DNA from: Sphingomonadales bacterium UBA7471
Lineage (GTDB): Bacteria; Pseudomonadota; Alphaproteobacteria; Sphingomonadales; Sphingomonadaceae
DNA: 64,000 nucleotides
Assembly (NCBI GenBank): GCA_002479765.1
Contig: DLOZ01000004.1
Span: 114,495-178,494, forward strand
Direction of reading: 5' to 3'
Shown here: positions 58,696 to 64,000 of the stretch, one piece after another
Layout of the letters: every line of letters begins with the position of its first letter
Numbering within the stretch: the first letter of the stretch is position 1
Program-made: the position numbers and the translations under genes
Notes under the pieces: generated by a model
The model's database searches: none
Seen by the model: the letters and a program-made list of their open reading frames with translations, nothing else
Told to the model about the DNA's origin: nothing

Positions 58696-61550
58696 TCGGC
58701 AGGAACTCCCGTTTCGACCCGGCGAGAGCGCGCCGCCAATGCTTCATATTCTTCCTGCCACTCGGTTGGCCCGTTCGATGCGCTAATCTGAACCGCGGTG
58801 ACCTTATATTCTGGGCAGTTGGTTGCCCAGTCGCTAAAGTCGGTGGTGACCACATTCGCCTGCGTTACGGCATGGTGGAATGTGGTGTAGACGACGCCGG
58901 GGGCAACGCGATCGGTTACGGTGGCGCGTAACGTGGTTTCTCCCGCACGGCTCGCCAATTTGACCCAATCGCCTGATTTAACGCCGCGATCCTCGGCATC
59001 CACCGGGTGAATTTCCAGCAAATCCTCGGGATGCCAGGCGACATTTTCTGTCCGCCGCGTTTGTGCGCCGACATTATATTGCGACAATATACGTCCGGTC
59101 GTCAGCAACAACGGAAAGCGTGGTCCGGTTTTCTCATCGGTTGGGACATAATCTGTCACAACGAATTTGCCCTTGCCGCGAACGAAGCCGTCCACATGCA
59201 TGATCGGCGATCCATCAGGCGCGTCTGCGGTCACGGGCCACTGCAGCGAGCCGGCTTCATCCAGCCGTGCAAAGGACACACCGGCAAAGGTCGGGGTAAG
59301 CCGCGCGATTTCGTCCATGATTTCGGACGGGTGGGTATAGTTCCAATCCAGCCCCATCGCTTGCGCCAGCCGCTGCGTGACTTCCCAGTCCTCCAAACCA
59401 TTCATCGGCGTCATCACCTTGCGCACCGGCTGAATGCGGCGTTCGGCATTGGTGAACGTGCCATTTTTTTCAAGGAAGGTTGATCCCGGCAAGAAGATAT
59501 GCGCGTAGTTGGCGGTCTCGTTCAGGAAAAGATCGTGGACAATGACACATTCCATCGCTGCCAACCCAGCCGACACATGGGCGGTGTTCGGATCGGATTG
59601 AAGGATGTCTTCACCCTGGCAATATAGCGCCTTGAATACGCCATCGACTGCGGCATCGAGCATGTTGGGGATGCGCAGGCCGGGTTCGGGATCCAGTGTC
59701 ACGCCCCAGTCATCTTCAAACAATTTCCGTGTATTGCCATCGCTGATGTGGCGATATCCGGCCAACTCATGCGGGAAGCTGCCCATATCGCATGCGCCTT
59801 GGACATTGTTCTGGCCACGAAGCGGGTTAACACCGACACCCCGGCGGCCAATATTACCGGTCGCCATCGCCAAGTTTGCAATGGCCATAACGGTCGAGCT
59901 GCCTTGCGAATGTTCGGTCACACCAAGGCCGTAATAGATCGCTCCATTGCCACCTGTGGCATAAAGCCGCGCGGCTGCGCGAAGCTTTTCGGCGTCCACC
60001 AGCGTTACCGGCTGCAGATTTTCGGGGCTATTGCGGGATTGCGAAACGAACTCGGCCCAATGGCTATATTCGTCCCAGTCGCAACGCTCCCGAATGAATG
60101 CCTCATCAGCGAGCCCTTCGGTGACGATGACATGGGCCATCGCCGTCAGCACGGCAACGTTCGTGCCGGGGCGAAGCGGAAGATGGTGCTGCGCCTCAAT
60201 ATGCGGCGATCGGACAATGTCGGTGCGGCGCGGGTCGATGACGATTAACTTCGCGCCCGGGCGACCATCCTGTCCGCGCAAACGGCGCTTCATCCGGCTG
60301 GCAAAAACCGGGTGTCCGTCGGTGGGGTTGGCCCCGATGATCAGGATGACGTCGGTGTCTTCCACGCTGTCAAAATCCTGCGTCCCCGCGCTGGTGCCAA
60401 AGGTTGTTTTTAGGCCGTATCCGGTCGGCGAATGACACACGCGTGCGCAAGTATCGACATTGTTATTGCCAAAGCCTGCCCGAACAAGTTTTTGCACAAG
60501 GAAGGTTTCTTCATTGGTGCACCGGCTCGACGTAATTCCACCAAGGGCGTTGCGACCATATTTCGCGCTAATTCGTTTCAGTTCGGACGCGGTGTAGGCA
60601 AAAGCTTCGTCCCATTCGACTTCGCGCCAAGGATCGCTGATCGACTTGCGGATCATCGGCTTCAATATGCGTTCCTGATGCTGCGCATAGCCCCAAGCAA
60701 AGCGGCCCTTTACGCAGCTATGTCCGCGATTGGCCTTACCGTCTTTGTACGGGACCATCCGCACCAGTTGTTCGCCGCGCATTTCGGCGCGGAAGGTGCA
60801 GCCAACACCGCAATAGGCGCAGGTCGTGACAACGCTGCGTTCGGGTGTGCCGACTTCGACCACTTTTTTCTCAACCAATGTCGCGGTCGGGCAGGCTTGC
60901 ACGCAAGCGCCGCAAGACACGCATTCAGAGCCGAGGAAATTGTCGCTCGCGAGACCTGCAGAAATCTTGGAGTCCCAACCTCTGCCTTCCATGGTCAGCG
61001 CAAGGGTGCCCTGCACTTCGTCGCAGGCGCGGATGCAACGCGAACAGGCGATACATTTGCTGGGATCAAAATCGAAATAGGGATTGGAGTGATCTTTTTC
61101 CTGCCCCAGATGCGTGGCCTGCACATCGTAGCGGACATCGCGCAAACCAACGGCGCCGGCCTGATCCTGCAATTCGCAATCGCCGTTTGCGGCGCATGTC
61201 AGGCAATCGAGCGGATGGTCGGAGATATACAGCTCCATCACGCCTTTGCGCAATTTTGCCAGATGCGGGGTTTGCGTGCGCACAACCATGCCGGGTTCCA
61301 CAGGCGTCGTGCAACTCGCTGGGGTCCCCCGGCGGCCGTCGATTTCGACCAAGCATAAGCGGCATGAACCGAAGCTTTTAACGCTGTCGGTGGCGCATAA
61401 TTTGGGGATCGACGTGCCTTGTTCCGCAGCCGCACGCATGACGCTTGTTCCTGCAGGTACAGTTACATTGCGGCCGTCAATCGTAAGCGAAACTGTTTCA
61501 TCCGAACGGCTTTCAGGGGTCCCAAAATCATTTTGCGGCTGGTATGTCAT
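58692..61550 (-). CDS. fdsA: NAD-dependent formate dehydrogenase alpha subunit (molybdenum)
   Basis: 952 aa, oxidises formate to CO2. N-terminal NuoG-like region: [2Fe-2S] (C52, C63, C66, C80), His-Cys3 [4Fe-4S] (H112, C116, C119, C125), two ferredoxin [4Fe-4S] clusters (C166-C176 and C210-C220). Then the molybdopterin domain with its own [4Fe-4S] (C244, C247, C251, C279) and the molybdenum ligand C372 in ARVCHSPTG, so cysteine rather than selenocysteine. Electrons pass to FdsG/FdsB and NAD+. ATG 61550, 4 bases after the mobA stop. Confidence 0.97.
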   Translation of the reverse strand: MTYQPQNDFGTPESRSDETVSLTIDGRNVTVPAGTSVMRAAAEQGTSIPKLCATDSVKSFGSCRLCLVEIDGRRGTPASCTTPVEPGMVVRTQTPHLAKLRKGVMELYISDHPLDCLTCAANGDCELQDQAGAVGLRDVRYDVQATHLGQEKDHSNPYFDFDPSKCIACSRCIRACDEVQGTLALTMEGRGWDSKISAGLASDNFLGSECVSCGACVQACPTATLVEKKVVEVGTPERSVVTTCAYCGVGCTFRAEMRGEQLVRMVPYKDGKANRGHSCVKGRFAWGYAQHQERILKPMIRKSISDPWREVEWDEAFAYTASELKRISAKYGRNALGGITSSRCTNEETFLVQKLVRAGFGNNNVDTCARVCHSPTGYGLKTTFGTSAGTQDFDSVEDTDVILIIGANPTDGHPVFASRMKRRLRGQDGRPGAKLIVIDPRRTDIVRSPHIEAQHHLPLRPGTNVAVLTAMAHVIVTEGLADEAFIRERCDWDEYSHWAEFVSQSRNSPENLQPVTLVDAEKLRAAARLYATGGNGAIYYGLGVTEHSQGSSTVMAIANLAMATGNIGRRGVGVNPLRGQNNVQGACDMGSFPHELAGYRHISDGNTRKLFEDDWGVTLDPEPGLRIPNMLDAAVDGVFKALYCQGEDILQSDPNTAHVSAGLAAMECVIVHDLFLNETANYAHIFLPGSTFLEKNGTFTNAERRIQPVRKVMTPMNGLEDWEVTQRLAQAMGLDWNYTHPSEIMDEIARLTPTFAGVSFARLDEAGSLQWPVTADAPDGSPIMHVDGFVRGKGKFVVTDYVPTDEKTGPRFPLLLTTGRILSQYNVGAQTRRTENVAWHPEDLLEIHPVDAEDRGVKSGDWVKLASRAGETTLRATVTDRVAPGVVYTTFHHAVTQANVVTTDFSDWATNCPEYKVTAVQISASNGPTEWQEEYEALAARSRRVETGVPAE

Positions 61551-61554
61551 ATGT

Positions 61555-62100
61555 CTACCTTATACCCATATTCGACCGTTGAGCAGCATATTGTGCCAGC
61601 TCCCGGGGCGTATTCAAGTTGTGAAAAACATCTGCGGATGTGATTGCTTGTGCGCCGGATACGGCAATCCAGTTGCGCATAGATAGATTATCCTGATGAC
61701 GCAGATGTCTGTCCAGCAATGGCGCAAGTGCGACAGGCCAGACGCCAAACAGATAATGACCATCAATATAGATGGCGCGTTCAGAAGGGCCATCTATCGG
61801 AAACTGCGCCACGGGTACGACATCGCAACCCGCGGTCACCACCGCATCAAACCCGTTTTGCTGCGCATAATGCAGCGCCGCATTCAGGCCACCCAAAGGC
61901 CCCATGTCCGCGAATGGTCGGTCTTCGACCCAATCCATGCCCGGCCAAGCGCGGCCACAGACAATCAATTTGTCGACCTGATCGCGCAAGCCATCGGCGA
62001 CATGTTCGATCAGCGCAGTTCCATTCAGGGATGCAGCTGCCTTGTCGCTCCCAAAGCGCGTAGCCTTGCCGCCGGCAATGATCGCGCCCAGCCGTCTCAT
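61555..62100 (-). CDS. mobA: Molybdenum cofactor guanylyltransferase
   Basis: 181-aa nucleotidyltransferase attaching GMP to molybdopterin to give the guanine dinucleotide cofactor used by formate dehydrogenase. GTP-binding motif AIIAGGKATRFGSDKA at residues 7-22, then VIC-type Rossmann strands and AGCDVVPVAQFP. Inserted between fdsB (4-base overlap) and fdsA, whereas fds operons usually run fdsG-B-A directly. Confidence 0.9.
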   Translation of the reverse strand: MRRLGAIIAGGKATRFGSDKAAASLNGTALIEHVADGLRDQVDKLIVCGRAWPGMDWVEDRPFADMGPLGGLNAALHYAQQNGFDAVVTAGCDVVPVAQFPIDGPSERAIYIDGHYLFGVWPVALAPLLDRHLRHQDNLSMRNWIAVSGAQAITSADVFHNLNTPRELAQYAAQRSNMGIR

Positions 62101-63539
62101 TTGAAATCTTCGGGGAAGAGCTTAATCGCACTCATAACGGGATAGGGCGTAAATCCACCCATCGCGCACAATGAACCGAACTTCATGGTTTCGGCAAGAT
62201 CGGCAAGCAAAGCCAGATTGGCGTCGACATTTTTGCCTGCGATAATCTGGTCGATCGTCTCGACGCCGCGCGTGCTGCCCAATCGGCAGGGCGTACATTT
62301 GCCGCAGCTTTCGATCGCACAAAATTCCATCGCAAAGCGCGCCATTTGTGCCATGTCGACGCTGTCATCAAAAACGGTAATCCCCGCATGTCCGATCAGC
62401 GCATCCGCCGCGGCGAACGCCTCATAATCAAAAGGCAGATCAAACTGCGCAGGCGGAATATAGGCGCCCAATGGCCCACCGACCTGAACACAGCGCACCG
62501 GACGACCGCTTGCCGTGCCCCCGCCGATATCGTTGACCAGCTCGCCAAGCGTAATACCGAAGGCAACTTCGAACAGGCCGCCATGTTTGACATTTCCGGC
62601 AAGCTGAACGGGCATCGTCCCCTTTGACCTGCCCATGCCGTAGGCGGCGTATGCTTCACCGCCATGCGCCAATATCCATGGCACGGCAGCCAGCGTCAGC
62701 ACATTGTTGACGATAGTGGGTTTGCCAAACAGGCCCTCCAACGCGGGTAGGGGGGGCTTGGCGCGCACTTCGCCACGCTTGCCCTCAAGGCTGTTCAAGA
62801 GCGAGGTTTCTTCGCCGCAAATATATGCGCCCGCGCCAACGCGGACTTCGACGACAAATGGCGCAATCAAATGCGCAGACAGCCGGATAGCGGCTTCCAT
62901 TTTGGCAATGGCGTGCGGATATTCGGAACGGATGTAGATATAGGCTTTGCTCGCGCCGACGGCGAAACCGGCAATCGCCATGCCTTCGATCAGCATGAAC
63001 GGGTCGCCTTCCATCACCATCCGGTCGGCAAAGGTTCCGCTGTCGCCCTCGTCGGCGTTGCAGACGATATATTTCTGTTCAGCAGGGGCGTCCGCCACCG
63101 TCCGCCATTTGATGCCAGCCGGAAAACCCGCGCCGCCGCGACCGCGAAGGCCCGATGCCATGATTGTTTCGATGGTTGCGTCAGCGCCAATTGCGCGTGC
63201 TTGGCCAAGACCCAGCCAACCACCCGATGCGTAATAATCGTCCAGCGATGTCGGCCGGATCTTGCCCGCCCGCGCAAACGTCAACCGGTTCTGTTTGGCG
63301 ATGAAGGGGTGGTCCTCAATCCGCCCGATGGATTGAGCGTCACCGCTTAAGATCGAAGGAACTTGATCAGCCGAGACTTGACCATAGCCCATGCCGTCAA
63401 TGTCGACCAACGGTTCCATCCAGTGCATGCCCCAGCTGGACACGCGTTCGACTTCGACGCCCGCCGCGGCAAAAGCAGCTGCAACGGCATCTGCGCCACA
63501 GGCGAGCGCAACAGCGTCATTGGATATCCGGACGGTCAC
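62097..63539 (-). CDS. fdsB: Formate dehydrogenase beta subunit (NADH-binding)
   Basis: 480 aa, NuoF-like flavoprotein that reduces NAD+. About 100 N-terminal residues precede the core. FMN/NADH site GLRGRGGAGFPAGIKW near residue 130, GAGAYICGEETSLLNSLEG near 238, and [4Fe-4S] cysteines in ESCGKCTPCRLGSTRG with a further C in GSLCAMGG. Overlaps fdsG and mobA by 4 bases each. Confidence 0.96.
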   Translation of the reverse strand: MTVRISNDAVALACGADAVAAAFAAAGVEVERVSSWGMHWMEPLVDIDGMGYGQVSADQVPSILSGDAQSIGRIEDHPFIAKQNRLTFARAGKIRPTSLDDYYASGGWLGLGQARAIGADATIETIMASGLRGRGGAGFPAGIKWRTVADAPAEQKYIVCNADEGDSGTFADRMVMEGDPFMLIEGMAIAGFAVGASKAYIYIRSEYPHAIAKMEAAIRLSAHLIAPFVVEVRVGAGAYICGEETSLLNSLEGKRGEVRAKPPLPALEGLFGKPTIVNNVLTLAAVPWILAHGGEAYAAYGMGRSKGTMPVQLAGNVKHGGLFEVAFGITLGELVNDIGGGTASGRPVRCVQVGGPLGAYIPPAQFDLPFDYEAFAAADALIGHAGITVFDDSVDMAQMARFAMEFCAIESCGKCTPCRLGSTRGVETIDQIIAGKNVDANLALLADLAETMKFGSLCAMGGFTPYPVMSAIKLFPEDFK

Positions 63540-63946
63540 ATGGCCTCCAATAATGAACTAAGGCGCGCCTGGTCCAATCGGGCGATGACTTGGTCGCCAA
63601 CCAATGCAGCTGGACCAACCGAGCATAGGCCAAGGCAATAGACAGCCTCTACCTTCACGCGGCTTTGCTTTTCGGCAATCGGCACCAGCGCGTCGACACC
63701 GCGCGCCTTGCACGCCTCTGCGCGGCACAATTTCAATATGGGCCGCGCTTCGGCTTCTTTGCGGAAATCATGGTAAAAGCTCACGACGCCGTACACTTCC
63801 GCGCGGGTCAGGTTCAGCGCCTGTGCAATGTCGCGCATCGCCTCTTCGCTGACATAGCCGAACGCTTTTTGCACGTCATGCAGGATAGGCAGCAGCGGCC
63901 CTTCCCGGTGCGCATGTTCGGCGACGATGTCAGCGATTGAAGTCAT
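63536..63946 (-). CDS. fdsG: Formate dehydrogenase gamma subunit (NuoE-like)
   Basis: 136 aa, thioredoxin-fold [2Fe-2S] subunit. Helical start HREGPLLPILHDVQKAFGYV and VYGVVSFYHDFR as in NuoE; cluster cysteines in LCRAEACKARG and YCLGLCSVGPAAL. ATG 63946 directly follows the TAA of the upstream dehydrogenase gene without spacer. Confidence 0.95.
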   Translation of the reverse strand: MTSIADIVAEHAHREGPLLPILHDVQKAFGYVSEEAMRDIAQALNLTRAEVYGVVSFYHDFRKEAEARPILKLCRAEACKARGVDALVPIAEKQSRVKVEAVYCLGLCSVGPAALVGDQVIARLDQARLSSLLEAM

Positions 63947-64000
63947 TTAGAACACCACGACGCTGCGGATGCTTTTCCCCGCATGCATCAATTCAAATGC
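63947..64000 (-). CDS. Class III alcohol dehydrogenase (glutathione-dependent formaldehyde dehydrogenase), last 17 codons
   Basis: Only the C-terminus is in the window: AFELMHAGKSIRSVVVF then TAA. This is the highly conserved end of S-(hydroxymethyl)glutathione dehydrogenase (FrmA/AdhC). The stop abuts the fdsG start, so formaldehyde and formate oxidation are probably in one operon. Judged on 17 residues, hence some caution. Confidence 0.8.
   Translation of the reverse strand, partial: AFELMHAGKSIRSVVVF

Noticed and set aside
60432..61358. 308-residue open frame on the plus strand
   Set aside because: Antisense to the iron-sulfur part of fdsA, which has complete cluster motifs; no start signal or family resemblance.
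58692..63946. Complex I (nuoE/F/G) segment
   Set aside because: Similar cofactors, but the molybdopterin domain with RVCHSPTG, FdsD, FdhD and MobA make it NAD-dependent formate dehydrogenase.
1..64000. Mobile elements, CRISPR arrays, rRNA genes
   Set aside because: No transposase or integrase, no regularly spaced direct repeats and no rRNA signature found reading both strands; the tRNA-Leu has no integrase gene or attachment-site repeat next to it.

Overview
The window looks like chromosomal DNA of an alphaproteobacterium, most likely a sphingomonad (order Sphingomonadales; inference from protein flavour, moderately high G+C, a DUF2794 gene behind cysE, and pgsA-moaD-moaE and argD-argF-hslO gene orders; genus not resolvable by eye). 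It is gene-dense, with short intergenic gaps and many 1-14 base start/stop overlaps. I see no rRNA, insertion sequence, prophage, CRISPR array or replication origin.

Left part (1-34 kb), mostly housekeeping. A cut-off thiolase, an acyl-CoA synthetase and a coniferyl-aldehyde-type dehydrogenase; tRNA-Leu(CAA); L-serine dehydratase; short-chain dehydrogenases and a quinone reductase; an LplT-like transporter; pgsA-moaD-moaE; an OxyR-type regulator with both redox cysteines; serine acetyltransferase with DUF2794. Then a complete phosphate regulon on the minus strand (phoR-pstS-pstC-pstA-pstB-phoU-phoB) with a Pho box ahead of pstS and a phosphate-selective-type porin running convergently into phoB. 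Next come gph, glmU, a VapBC-type toxin-antitoxin pair wedged between glmU and glmS, argD-argF-hslO, a small secreted protein, a possible small RNA, and a divergent lysine/glutarate pair (gcdH, ALDH7/amaB-type).

Central part (34-57.7 kb), the most distinctive. Two N-methyl-amine catabolic operons face each other. Operon 1 (plus strand) encodes a dimethylglycine-dehydrogenase-like flavoprotein, a glycine-betaine-type Rieske oxygenase, heterotetrameric sarcosine oxidase SoxBDAG and a BCCT transporter, followed by a LysR gene joined to a secreted hydrolase. Operon 2 (minus strand) encodes a second Rieske oxygenase, a PLP gamma-lyase-family enzyme, an HcnB/opine-oxidase-A-like FAD/[2Fe-2S] protein, a DadA/HcnC-like amine oxidoreductase and a second, divergent SoxBDAG, with a divergent GcvA-type LysR. 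I do not recognise operon 2 as a described pathway. The octamer TAATATTA sits in the promoter region of operon 1, of LysR-1 and of the LysR-2/operon-2 divergent pair.

Right part (57.7-64 kb): fdhD, fdsD, fdsA, mobA, fdsB, fdsG, i.e. an NAD-linked molybdenum formate dehydrogenase with its maturation genes, preceded by the last codons of a class III (glutathione-dependent formaldehyde) alcohol dehydrogenase.

Together the centre and right suggest one metabolic unit: import of betaine-like compounds, stepwise N-demethylation by Rieske, DMGDH-like and Sox enzymes, release of one-carbon units as formaldehyde or methylene-THF, then oxidation through glutathione-dependent formaldehyde dehydrogenase and formate dehydrogenase to CO2 with NADH. 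moaD, moaE and mobA contribute to the molybdenum cofactor, and L-serine dehydratase could drain serine formed from glycine.
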